Assembly: GCA_964654825.1 (NCBI GenBank)
Contig: CAZZKG010000033.1
Coordinates: forward strand, 1 to 38,962
Origin: CAZZKG01 sp964654825
Lineage (GTDB): Bacteria > Gemmatimonadota > CAZMKB01
Direction of reading: 5' to 3'
Length of the DNA: 38,962 nt
A model generated the notes under the pieces. That model was not told where the DNA came from and made no database searches. It was given only the letters and a program-made list of their open reading frames with translations. Numbering within the stretch: position 1 is the stretch's first letter; each line of letters starts with the position of its first letter. A program made the position numbers and the translations under genes. Positions 1-7,719 of this stretch are shown piece after piece.

Positions 1-1736
1 CTTTCGTCGGAAGACCTGGTCAGAAATACGTGTGCCCCGGTCCTGTCGAAGTAATCATACAGGTTGCGGGCAACCCTCAGGTTGAGATCGATGGATCTCG
101 TACCGGCAGGCCCCACGGGACCGGTATCCTTTCCACCCCCCTCGGGATCGATGACGATAGTTTTACCCATTAAAACTCCGTCGAGTACAGGTTCAAGCAT
201 CAGTACCCGGAGACCGCTGTTGGACCCTCTCTCATCGGTGTTGATGATACCTTTGTATGGCTTGTATCCCCGCTTCGAGGCGACAATCCGGTGTTCCCCC
301 CGGGGGAGCCCCGCGCTGAACACGTAGCCGTCTCTGTTCGAAATGAGCAATAGTTCGCCGTCGATATCGACCTTCACCTCCGGGAGCGGTACTCCCATCG
401 CCCCGTCCATCAGCCTGATGGCGAGGGGCAGGAGAGCATCCCTGTAGGCTCTGAGTGTCACCGCCTGAGACATGCCGGCAGCTTTGATCCTGCAGTTGTA
501 CTTGCCCTGATTGTTTGCAGTGAGATAGAACCGCGCCGTACCCCCGTGGGTCCGTGCTTCCGTCTCGCCATCGATACCTCCAGGAAGAGTTATCAAAACG
601 ACAGTACCGTCTGCGACGGGATTGCCGTACCTGTCGAGCACGGTCGCTTCGAGCAGAAAGGGCGTCTTCGAGCCGGCCGGGATACGTTCGGGAGAGTTCC
701 TCGTGAGGATGACGGCCGGGGTTGTTATCGTCACGAATTCGTACCCGGTGTCCCGGGAAGAGTTGCCCATCCGGTTCCTGAATGATATTCTGAGAGAGTG
801 ATGACCCGGCGAAAGAGGTTCGGTCAGAATCACCGTGAGCCGGCCCGAGCCCTCATCGAATGTCCACTCAGGCATTTTGCCGTCCAGGTCTGCTGTTATG
901 GTGGACACGTCCACACCTCCACCTCCTTCGCCCGGATCGAGCAACGCATGTACTTTCGGTAAAACTCCGTAGGTTGTGTCCGAGGCGGACAGTTCGATAA
1001 TGTCGACCGTCGGCACTCCCCGTGAGAAGTAATCCATTATCCCCAGGAGGTACGCTCTCGCCTCGAGCAGCTGCTTTTCCTTCTGCCTGATCTTTTTCTC
1101 CACGTCGGGATTGGAGATGTATGACGCTTCTCCGAGGAGAGACGGGTTGTCGTTATTTCGGAGGACGTAATAATTACCGGGGACGAGTTCGTGTTCCGGT
1201 ATGCCGAGATTTTTCACCATGTGTTTGTGGACATACCTGGCGGCATCGAGAGACGGGCCGTCATCTGCCATCCGGTAGTATGTTTCGGTGGCATTGTAAT
1301 CCCGCAGGCCCGAAGCGGTCGAATTGTGATGGATGGAGATGAAAAGATCGGCATCTGTTTCGTTCGATATCCTGACCCTTTCCGACAGGTCATCCCTGGC
1401 GACCGGTTCCTGTTCCTCTGACACCAGGTCGCTGTCGCCGGATCGAGTGAGGATCACATTCGCTCCGCAGTTGTCGAGCATTCTCGCCAGTTCGAGCGCG
1501 ACCCCGAGATTCACATCCGCTTCCCTGGTTTTCTTCTTGCCGACCGCACCGTCGAATCTTCCGCCGTGACCCGGATCGACGACGATGGTCCTTCCGACGA
1601 GTACGCCCGCGTCGAAACCGGCGAATGATTCCGTCAGCCCCCGGTACAGGGGATCGGGTGGTGAGATGAGGGGGAGTCTGGCACAGGAGATCAGAACAGC
1701 GAACAGTACAGCCAGGGGATATAATACCGATCGCAT
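1..1736 (-). CDS. N-acetylmuramoyl-L-alanine amidase lipoprotein with second, degenerate amidase domain (3' end outside window)
   Basis: Reading leftward from ATG at 1736, 578 codons stay open to the window edge. The N-terminus is a lipoprotein signal (lipobox LISC, Cys18). Residues 49-240 are an Amidase_3 domain that cleaves the amide bond between MurNAc and the stem peptide. Its zinc ligands are visible as His57 (DPGHGG), Glu72 (TREADVNL) and His136 (SIHHN), with the catalytic Glu203 in the GEASYISNP segment. Residues 350-430 look like an Ig/Big-1 fold (VLDRYGNPVADGT) and 445-500 like a carboxypeptidase-regulatory or PEGA-type repeat. From residue 525 a second Amidase_3 domain begins (GKTIVIDPEGGG), but the zinc His is Gly533 and the Glu is Ser548, so it looks catalytically dead. 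It has its own promoter at 1794-1822. A SD-like GAGGGAAAG precedes the ATG. The C-terminus is not seen. Confidence 0.9.
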   Translation of the reverse strand, partial: MRSVLYPLAVLFAVLISCARLPLISPPDPLYRGLTESFAGFDAGVLVGRTIVVDPGHGGRFDGAVGKKKTREADVNLGVALELARMLDNCGANVILTRSGDSDLVSEEQEPVARDDLSERVRISNETDADLFISIHHNSTASGLRDYNATETYYRMADDGPSLDAARYVHKHMVKNLGIPEHELVPGNYYVLRNNDNPSLLGEASYISNPDVEKKIRQKEKQLLEARAYLLGIMDYFSRGVPTVDIIELSASDTTYGVLPKVHALLDPGEGGGGVDVSTITADLDGKMPEWTFDEGSGRLTVILTEPLSPGHHSLRISFRNRMGNSSRDTGYEFVTITTPAVILTRNSPERIPAGSKTPFLLEATVLDRYGNPVADGTVVLITLPGGIDGETEARTHGGTARFYLTANNQGKYNCRIKAAGMSQAVTLRAYRDALLPLAIRLMDGAMGVPLPEVKVDIDGELLLISNRDGYVFSAGLPRGEHRIVASKRGYKPYKGIINTDERGSNSGLRVLMLEPVLDGVLMGKTIVIDPEGGGKDTGPVGPAGTRSIDLNLRVARNLYDYFDRTGAHVFLTRSSDE

Positions 1737-1793
1737 AATTCTTTCCCTCGGTCAGCGTGGTGCATCATTCCTTCTGTATACTCATTCTGAGGA

Positions 1794-1822
1794 ATAATAC
1801 TCATCCTCCCCCTGTCGATCAA
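1794..1822 (-). promoter_or_regulatory. Sigma70-type promoter of the amidase gene
   Basis: On the minus strand TTGATC (1822-1817) is followed by exactly 17 bases and TATTAT (1799-1794). It lies 58 bases upstream of the amidase ATG and just past the terminator of the preceding gene. The same box pattern recurs upstream of several other genes here. Confidence 0.65.
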
Positions 1823-1840
1823 GACCGGTGGACATGTCTT

Positions 1841-1869
1841 AAAAAAAAGGCCTGCTTTCTGTGCAGGCC
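1841..1869 (-). terminator. Rho-independent terminator of the HExxH gene
   Basis: A perfect 7-bp stem GGCCTGC/GCAGGCC (1849-1855 with 1863-1869) with a 7-base loop is followed on the minus strand by eight T residues (1848-1841). It lies 65 bases beyond the stop of the minus-strand gene 1934-3373. Confidence 0.85.
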
Positions 1870-1933
1870 CTTTATCTGATATGTCCCGTGTCCGAATGTT
1901 CACGGAACGCGTCGGAAGCTGTTATCGTACCGT

Positions 1934-3373
1934 TTACGGCTGCTGTCCTCCCTCGAAATCATGCGGTGGCGGTGGATTGAGCCGTGTCACGAACTCATCG
2001 ATAACGCCACCCCGCAGGCCGAATACCCTGGAATAGCATCCCCACTGGTTGCCGGTCGCATTTTCCACTTTTATAAGAAGCCTGTTCCACCCCTTTTGAA
2101 ACAGCACTGTTGTGGCTTCCGCATCGGCTCTTTCCTTACGGTGGACATGAGTGTCGCGTACCAGGTTGCCGTTGAGCCATATCCGGAGACCGTCGTTAGA
2201 ACCGGTCCATATCCGCGCGGCCCTGGTCCCCGGGCTGTGAACGTACGTGTGCAAGTAAGCCACCCTGTCCTCACCCGTACTGAAATGGGATTTGAGATCG
2301 ATGAAATCACCGCTGCTTTCGAGAGTTTCCCAGGTAAACCCGCCGCTTTCCATTCCCTCCTCGGGCTGGATCGTTTCCTCCCCGATAAAATCTTCCTCGA
2401 GCCCCGAATCGTCCGTGTTGTCGAAGGGACCGAGAGCCAGCCAGTCCCGGAAGTAGGGAGCGTCCGATCGGTCGATCACCTCCGCGGAGGCGTAGAGAAG
2501 TGGTGTCATGTGATCCACCAGGATGTGGACGTAGTAGTCCATGCTGGAGTGGCCCTGTGGATCCCAGTCCGGGTCGTCCTGGTAGTGTGAGTCGGGGACC
2601 ATCTCGTCGGGAAATCCCGCCTTGTAGTACATCAGCGCGTTCAGGTGATGAAGCCACTCGTGGAGATTGAGCTCCCAGTGCTGATTGCCGAGGCCGGAGT
2701 AGTAGAAGCAGTTGATGTATGCGGCGCCCTGTGACGGCTGTATCTCTCCTCCCCAGGCTTCTCCCTCCGGAGTGGAGCCCTGGTAATACCACCATGCGAG
2801 ACCCCAGATACCGCCGGTCGGAATCTGGGTCGGTTTCCAGTAGAGCATGACGCTGTCGTACTGACCGAAGTCGATCTGGTCCTCGTACGCCCAGGCCATG
2901 TCGGATGCGTTGACGTGGTAACCCGAACCGCCGCTCCCCGAAATCTCCGTGATGGGCTCATCGATGATAATCTCGTCGTAGTCGAGCTCGAGCCAGTCGC
3001 CGGAGTAGTAGGAGACGGTGTCCACGAAACGCTGAAACTGATTCTCGATAGTAATGATGTCCAGGGGATACATGAAGGAGGTTTCGTGTTGGGGGTTTCC
3101 TTCTTCGTCTTCGTAGTCGACATCGATGTTAGTCATGATGACGAGGAGCAGATCGAGTTTGTTGGTGACAACTGGGGGTGGAAAATTGGGTTCGGGCGTT
3201 CCCCCGGGGCCGAGTGTACCCGGGATCTCACCCGGGGCATGTCCGAGGACGTCTTCGACCCTGTCCATGCTCATGGTTCCTGAATCACTCTCAGCAGAGA
3301 ATCCGTTCTGGGGGGATATAATCGCCAAAATGACAATAATAACCGGGATCATCCACAGTGACCTGTATGTCAT
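1934..3373 (-). CDS. Secreted putative metallopeptidase with C-terminal carbohydrate-binding-like domain
   Basis: 479 residues with a Sec signal peptide (hydrophobic residues 7-20, probable cleavage after GFSA near residue 27). A low-complexity Pro/Gly linker is followed by a domain with an HEWLH motif at 238-242, the HExxH zinc signature, in a Trp/Tyr-rich context; His243 also follows. Further downstream SHYQDD and GHSSMDY carry His/Asp that could be the third ligand, but I cannot assign one. Residues 310-460 look like a galactose-binding-like or PA14-like beta-sandwich (IWLNGNLVRD, GWNRLLIKVEN). I do not recognise the exact family, so the peptidase call rests on the motif and export. An AGGAGG ribosome site sits 6 bases before ATG. 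It is monocistronic, with a strong promoter (3403-3431) and a terminator (1841-1869). Confidence 0.75.
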   Translation of the reverse strand: MTYRSLWMIPVIIVILAIISPQNGFSAESDSGTMSMDRVEDVLGHAPGEIPGTLGPGGTPEPNFPPPVVTNKLDLLLVIMTNIDVDYEDEEGNPQHETSFMYPLDIITIENQFQRFVDTVSYYSGDWLELDYDEIIIDEPITEISGSGGSGYHVNASDMAWAYEDQIDFGQYDSVMLYWKPTQIPTGGIWGLAWWYYQGSTPEGEAWGGEIQPSQGAAYINCFYYSGLGNQHWELNLHEWLHHLNALMYYKAGFPDEMVPDSHYQDDPDWDPQGHSSMDYYVHILVDHMTPLLYASAEVIDRSDAPYFRDWLALGPFDNTDDSGLEEDFIGEETIQPEEGMESGGFTWETLESSGDFIDLKSHFSTGEDRVAYLHTYVHSPGTRAARIWTGSNDGLRIWLNGNLVRDTHVHRKERADAEATTVLFQKGWNRLLIKVENATGNQWGCYSRVFGLRGGVIDEFVTRLNPPPPHDFEGGQQP

Positions 3374-3402
3374 CGAAACCTCCTTGCTCCGGTTTTTCCG
3401 CT

Positions 3403-3431
3403 ATTTTAGCCCAAAATCGAAAATATGTCAA
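3403..3431 (-). promoter_or_regulatory. Sigma70-type promoter of the HExxH gene
   Basis: Minus-strand TTGACA (3431-3426), a 17-base spacer and TAAAAT (3408-3403), a near-consensus promoter 30 bases upstream of the ATG at 3373. Confidence 0.8.
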
Positions 3432-3522
3432 GTCAGCGGACAGCCGTGGTCATGTTGGATTTTAAGTTAACCGTTTTCCTCAGTGCTTGGGAAGGTGCAC
3501 CTGTTTTTTTATTACCTTTTCC

Positions 3523-3551
3523 TTGATTCGGGTGGAGAAAAGTGTTATATA
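3523..3551 (+). promoter_or_regulatory. Promoter of the metal-resistance operon
   Basis: TTGATT (3523-3528), 17 bases, then TATATA (3546-3551). The -10 box runs into the palindrome at 3548-3569, so a repressor bound there would exclude RNA polymerase. The start codon is about 200 bases downstream; the leader holds the degenerate repeats at 3583-3780. Confidence 0.65.
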
Positions 3552-3569
3552 TGAACAGATGTTCATATA
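3548..3569. promoter_or_regulatory. ArsR/SmtB-family operator palindrome
   Basis: TATATGAACA-GA-TGTTCATATA is a perfect 10-2-10 inverted repeat. It closely matches the TGAACA/TGTTCA half sites known for SmtB, CzrA and CadC-type metal sensors. It overlaps the -10 box of the promoter upstream of the ArsR-family gene at 3749, so autorepression relieved by metal is the natural reading. Confidence 0.85.
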
Positions 3570-3582
3570 AAGAGGTTTGTGG

Positions 3583-3780
3583 GACGGGCCCGGTTCAGAT
3601 AGAATTCGATTTGTACGGGGGATGATGTGACGGAGCTAGATCAGAAATAATTCGATGTATAAAGGGGGAGTGTGTGACGGACTCGGTTCAGAAAGTGGAT
3701 TGTGCAATGAATATCGTTCGAAAGAAGTCGAGTCATGAGGAGGATTAAATGACCGATCTCGATCAGAAAGGGTTCGATTC
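3583..3780 (+). repeat. Degenerate tandem copies of the regulator's start region
   Basis: Four related segments start with GAC at 3583, 3629, 3676 and 3751. The steps are 46, 47 and 75 bases. Each carries GAC-GG/CG, then nnnTCAGA, then A/G-rich sequence and usually TTCGAT. The last copy is codons 2-10 of the regulator itself. Copies two and three follow GGGGGAT or GGGGGAG plus ATG/GTG-like triplets, resembling decayed ribosome site plus start. The copies are diverged and their frames are broken by stops such as TGA. Confidence 0.6.
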
Positions 3781-4123
3781 CTGCAGTGAGTTCCTGGTGA
3801 ATCCCGAACGCGTCGCACAGGTCAGGAAGCGTATCATAGATGACGGGACGATCAGGGAGATGTCCGACCTGTTCCGGATCCTCGGTGACCCCACACGGGT
3901 CAAGATTATTCACGCACTCTCACTCGAGGAGCTCTGCGTCTGTGATATTGCCACACTCCTCGGGGTGAGCCAGTCCGCCGTGTCTCACCAGCTCCGTGTG
4001 CTCAGGAACCTGAGACTGGTGAAATACCGGAAAGAAGGAAAGAAGGTTTACTACAGCCTGGATGATGATCACATCAGGCTCCTCTTCCTCCAGGGGCTGG
4101 ACCACGTTTCAGAACGGAGATAA
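3749..4123 (+). CDS. cadC: ArsR/SmtB-family metal-sensing repressor (CadC-like)
   Basis: 124 residues, typical for the family. The winged helix includes ILGDPTRVKIIHAL and the recognition helix SQSAVSHQLRVL. Two metal sites can be read: an alpha3N-type site with Cys63 and Cys65 in ELCVCD plus an N-terminal Cys12 as in CadC, and a full alpha5 site Asp106, His108, His119, Glu122 with the same spacing as SmtB (D-x-H, 10 residues, H-x-x-E). It should therefore respond to Cd/Pb and/or Zn. It starts at ATG with GAGGAGG just upstream, lies downstream of a matching operator, and is followed after 3 bases by the metal ATPase gene, which it presumably represses together with itself. The symbol is by similarity of the sensor sites. 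Confidence 0.92.
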   Translation: MTDLDQKGFDSCSEFLVNPERVAQVRKRIIDDGTIREMSDLFRILGDPTRVKIIHALSLEELCVCDIATLLGVSQSAVSHQLRVLRNLRLVKYRKEGKKVYYSLDDDHIRLLFLQGLDHVSERR

Positions 4124-4126
4124 GGG

Positions 4127-6235
4127 ATGAGAGAAGCGACCGTGTTTCACATCGAGGGGATGGACTGTTCGGAAGAAACCGGACTCATCAGAAAAAAACT
4201 TGCCGGTGTTTCCGGGATCGGCGCGCTCGACTTCAACATTATACGGGGGACGGTTAAGGTGCAGTTCGAAGCTGATCTCATCGATGTCACGGAGATTAAA
4301 AAACTGATCGAGGAAACCGGACTCCGCGCCACGTCGGGGGAAGACAGTGCCCGCGAGGGATTCCGGGATCGCAGAGGGAAACACGTAGCCACGGTGGCAG
4401 GCGGTTTTTTTATCTTTCTCGGCTGGTTCATCTCCTCAGGTGGAGGCGCCGCATACCTGTCTACACTTCTTTTTCTGATCGGGATCATCACGGGAGGATT
4501 CTACATCTTCCGGAAAGGGCTGGCTGCCATCCGCACCGGTACCGCTGACATGAATTTCCTCATGGGCATCGCGGTCATCGGCGCTGCCGCCATCGGTGAG
4601 TGGCTCGAAGCGGGAGTCGTCGTTTTCCTGTTCTCCATTGCCCAGCTTCTCGAGACGTACAGCCTCGAGAAGGCGAAACACGCCATCGAAAAGCTCATGG
4701 ATCTCTCACCGACGCTGGCGAGGGTGAGTCGGAACGGTGACGGAGTCGAAGTCTCTCCCGATGATATAAATCCGGGGGAAGTGCTTCTCATCAGACCGGG
4801 GGAGAGGATACCGCTCGATGGCGAGGTAACCGTCGGCTCATCTCACGTGGATCAATCGCCCATTACGGGTGAATCTAAGATCATCTCGAAGGAGCCGGGA
4901 AACGAGGTTTTCGCCGGAACCCTCAACGGGGAAGGCTTTCTCGAAGTAAGGGTGACGAGAGGGGTCTCAGATACCACCCTGGCCAGGATCATCCACCTGG
5001 TCGAGGAGGCAAGTGCTACAAGAGCGCCGTCGCAGAATTTTGTCGACAAATTCGCCAGGTACTACACTCCCACCGTCATCATCCTGGCAATGGTTCTGGC
5101 TACCGCCCCTCCACTCTTGTTCCACCAGCCGTTTACGGAGTGGTTCTACCGGGCTCTCGTTCTGCTCGTCATCTCGTGTCCGTGCGCTCTTGTTATTTCG
5201 ACACCGGTCACCATCGTCTCCGCTCTCGCCTCCGCTGCGCGAAACGGTGTGCTGTTAAAGGGCGGTGTCTACCTCGAGGAATCAGCATCAGTCAGGGCTG
5301 TGGTCTTCGACAAAACTGGGACACTGACAACAGGTTCCCTGTCGGTAACCGATGTTTTTCCTCTCGATGGGAGGGACTCTGACGAAGTACTGGTGATCGC
5401 CGGTTCGATCGAATCCCTGTCCGAACATCATCTCGCCCGTGCCATTACAGATATAGCCGACAGGAAGGGTCTGCCGCTCAAGGAGGTCGGTGAATTCGAA
5501 AGTCTCCCGGGGAAGGGGGTCAGAGCGAAGATCGAGGACACGTCCTACTTCCTCGGCAGCCACAGACTCATCGAGGAGGAAGGTCTCTGTAACCGGCGGA
5601 TCGATGAGATTGTACGGTCGCACGAGGAAAGTGCCCGGACGGTGGTGATGCTGGCTGACGCTGAAGCGGTTCTAGGTGTCATCGTAATAGCCGACACCCT
5701 GAGGGAGGAGAGCAGAGGCGCACTCACTGAGCTAGGTCGTCTCGGGATCGAGCGGGTCGTCATGCTCACCGGGGACGATGAGGGGACGGCGAAGGCCACT
5801 GCTCGTGCACTCGGGATCTCGTCGTATGAATCCGGTCTGCTTCCCGAGGAAAAAGTGGAGAAAGTGAAAGAACTGCTGACTTCCTATGGAAAGGTGGCGT
5901 TCGTGGGGGATGGAGTGAACGACGCTCCGGCTCTGGCGACTGCGACCATCGGAATCGCCATGGGGGGGGCAGGCACCGATGTCGCTCTCGAGACATCGGA
6001 TATCGCCCTCATGTCGGATGACCTCTCGAAGATTCCATATACGATCAAGCTCGGGAAGAAGGCGCTCCGGGTAATCAAGGAAAACATCACTCTGGCAATC
6101 ATCACAAAGCTCGTGTTCTTCGCGCTCGCCGTCCCGGGCATCGCCACACTCTGGATGGCTGTGGGTGCTGACATGGGGGCGTCTCTCGTAGTAATCCTCA
6201 ACGGCCTGAGACTGCTCAAGAGCGACGTTAAATAG
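4127..6235 (+). CDS. cadA: P1B-2 type Zn/Cd/Pb-exporting ATPase
   Basis: 702 residues. An N-terminal HMA domain (residues 1-70) has GMDCSEE where the usual motif is GMDCxxC, so only one Cys (Cys14) remains beside two Glu. Membrane helices follow, then TGES (247-250), the metal-binding CPC (351-353) in the sixth helix, the phosphorylated Asp395 in DKTGTLT, SEHHLA in place of the common SEHPLA, GDGVNDAPAL, and a final helix pair with an Asp in VGADMGASL as in ZntA/CadA. It pumps soft divalent cations out of the cytoplasm using ATP. The ribosome site lies within the end of the upstream regulator gene, so the two are coupled. zntA is an equally valid name; the exact metal cannot be read from sequence. 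Confidence 0.95.
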   Translation: MREATVFHIEGMDCSEETGLIRKKLAGVSGIGALDFNIIRGTVKVQFEADLIDVTEIKKLIEETGLRATSGEDSAREGFRDRRGKHVATVAGGFFIFLGWFISSGGGAAYLSTLLFLIGIITGGFYIFRKGLAAIRTGTADMNFLMGIAVIGAAAIGEWLEAGVVVFLFSIAQLLETYSLEKAKHAIEKLMDLSPTLARVSRNGDGVEVSPDDINPGEVLLIRPGERIPLDGEVTVGSSHVDQSPITGESKIISKEPGNEVFAGTLNGEGFLEVRVTRGVSDTTLARIIHLVEEASATRAPSQNFVDKFARYYTPTVIILAMVLATAPPLLFHQPFTEWFYRALVLLVISCPCALVISTPVTIVSALASAARNGVLLKGGVYLEESASVRAVVFDKTGTLTTGSLSVTDVFPLDGRDSDEVLVIAGSIESLSEHHLARAITDIADRKGLPLKEVGEFESLPGKGVRAKIEDTSYFLGSHRLIEEEGLCNRRIDEIVRSHEESARTVVMLADAEAVLGVIVIADTLREESRGALTELGRLGIERVVMLTGDDEGTAKATARALGISSYESGLLPEEKVEKVKELLTSYGKVAFVGDGVNDAPALATATIGIAMGGAGTDVALETSDIALMSDDLSKIPYTIKLGKKALRVIKENITLAIITKLVFFALAVPGIATLWMAVGADMGASLVVILNGLRLLKSDVK

Positions 6236-6237
6236 TT

Positions 6238-6317
6238 AAATAGGGACAGTCACCATTTTTAAATAGGGACAGTCACCATTTAATCCACGAATTAAATGGT
6301 GACTGTCCCTATTTAAA
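6238..6317. repeat. Triple short repeat with 27-bp perfect hairpin (REP-like)
   Basis: The 21-base unit containing GGGACAGTCACC occurs directly at 6238-6258 and 6261-6281 and inverted at 6294-6314. Copies two and three form a perfect 27-bp stem (6258-6284 with 6291-6317) around a 6-base loop. It lies between convergent genes and may also act as a terminator, though no clear U tract follows. Similar short motifs are, from memory, often found near IS200-type REP-associated transposases. No transposase is present here. Confidence 0.85.
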
Positions 6318-6339
6318 GAGAGACTCTGAGAGCAGCCGG

Positions 6340-7416
6340 TCAAGCGGTCATCTCGAAGATATTGTGAAGCACCGAGACAGCCTTCTCCATGTCAGAGACG
6401 GCTATCTGCTCATCCTTCGAATGTTCCTTCTCCACACCGGTGCCGAGGACTGCGGTCTGGATGCCTTTTTCGTTGTAGATCGATGCGTCGGTGCCACCGC
6501 AGATCACTTCGGTACAGGGGTCCATGCCGGAGGATAGAATAGCTTTCTTCGAAATCTCCACGACCGGTGAGTTGTCGGGGATGTTGACCGACTTGTAGGC
6601 GAGGTCGAGTTTCACATCGATTGCGGCACCCTCTTCCTTCGCCCCGTCCTCGAAATGTTTTTTCATCTCGTCGGCTACCCTGAGACACTTGTCGTTGTCG
6701 AGGCTCCTGCACTCGGCGGTTATCGAGACCTTCTCGGGGATGCCGTTTCTGATTTCTCCGCCTTTGATGATGCCGACGTTGGCTGTTGTCTCGTCATCTA
6801 TCCTTCCCAGGTTCATCCTGGCGATCCCGTTTGCAGCCGCCTTGATCGCCGAAATCCCCTTTTCAGGCTCCATGCCGGCGTGAGCCGCCTTCCCGGTGAT
6901 TTCGACGTCGATCATCATGTGCGAAGGCCCCCCGATCACGATCTTATCGAGCACATCGCCGTCGAAGAGATACCCGGTCTTCGCGGCCAGCTTCGAAGTG
7001 TCCAGGTGCTTCGCGCCGACGAGTCCGATCTCTTCTTCCCTGCTGACGACGAACTCGATGGGGGGTCTCCTGCCGGCCGTCCTTAGCGCTTCAACGACCT
7101 CGGCGATACCGGCTTTGTTGTCCGCCCCGAGGACCGTCTCCCCCTTCGAACGGATGATGTCGCCTTCGAGGACGGGCACGATACCCCGGCCCGGTTTGAC
7201 GGTATCCGCGTGGCAGCTGAGAAGTATAGGTTCCGTTTGGCCGCTGTTTTTTCCGGGTATTTTTGCTATCAGGTTTTTGTATTCGTCTCTCTCGCAGGCG
7301 GCGCCCAGCTCATCGGTCAGGAAACTCTGGAGGTACGTGAGAACCCCTTCTTCACCGCCCGACTCGCTGTCGATCCGCACCAGGTCCATGAAAATATCGA
7401 CCATGTTTTTACTCAT
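6340..7416 (-). CDS. M20-family zinc peptidase (PepT-like)
   Basis: 358 residues, cytoplasmic. Motifs of the M20 dinuclear zinc peptidases are in order: SCHADT (His and catalytic Asp), GADNKAG (bridging Asp), SREEEIGL (catalytic Glu pair), LFDGD, and EKEHSKDE near the C-terminus (last His). A dimerisation or lid domain lies between (GKAAHAGMEPEKG). The family removes N-terminal residues from di- or tripeptides; the PepT-like subgroup is the closest recalled. ATG at 7416 has AGAGGTGG nearby. A weak possible promoter is TTAGCA (7475-7470), 17 bases, TATTAG (7452-7447). It converges on the metal ATPase gene across the hairpin repeat. Confidence 0.9.
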   Translation of the reverse strand: MSKNMVDIFMDLVRIDSESGGEEGVLTYLQSFLTDELGAACERDEYKNLIAKIPGKNSGQTEPILLSCHADTVKPGRGIVPVLEGDIIRSKGETVLGADNKAGIAEVVEALRTAGRRPPIEFVVSREEEIGLVGAKHLDTSKLAAKTGYLFDGDVLDKIVIGGPSHMMIDVEITGKAAHAGMEPEKGISAIKAAANGIARMNLGRIDDETTANVGIIKGGEIRNGIPEKVSITAECRSLDNDKCLRVADEMKKHFEDGAKEEGAAIDVKLDLAYKSVNIPDNSPVVEISKKAILSSGMDPCTEVICGGTDASIYNEKGIQTAVLGTGVEKEHSKDEQIAVSDMEKAVSVLHNIFEMTA

Positions 7417-7647
7417 TGCTCCACCTCTTTACCAGAAATGTGAATACTAATATTGTGTTCTCATTACGATGCTAAACATACATCAATTGGAAAATCACCT
7501 CAAGTGTTCCATGACGGAAGCGAAGTGGGACGAAAATGAATCTCCGCGGTATCAGTACCTGCCGGCTGATCAGCTTCCCACATCTCTGGCAGGCTTGACC
7601 ATGGGGGGTGCGGGAGAATACGAACCGGGGAAGGGTCTTTTTTGGAT
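7417..7647. other. Intergenic stretch without a recognisable gene
   Basis: Together with the promoter and leader to 7719 this is about 300 bases between divergent genes. Short open frames on both strands lack ribosome sites or recognisable composition. The left end should hold the M20 gene promoter; I see no repeat or RNA gene. Confidence 0.5.
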
Positions 7648-7676
7648 TTGACAGGCCCGATCGAGTAGGGTATTAT
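7648..7676 (+). promoter_or_regulatory. Sigma70-type promoter of the GIY-YIG gene
   Basis: A perfect TTGACA (7648-7653), 17 bases and TATTAT (7671-7676), ending 43 bases upstream of the ATG at 7720. Confidence 0.8.
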
Positions 7677-7719
7677 CATTTTACGAAAAACGAGGCGTTT
7701 TCCCTCAATAATTATTTTT

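Noticed and set aside
7469..7651. A 60-codon open frame between the M20 and GIY-YIG genes.
   Set aside because: No ribosome site, no motif, and the promoter of the next gene overlaps its end.
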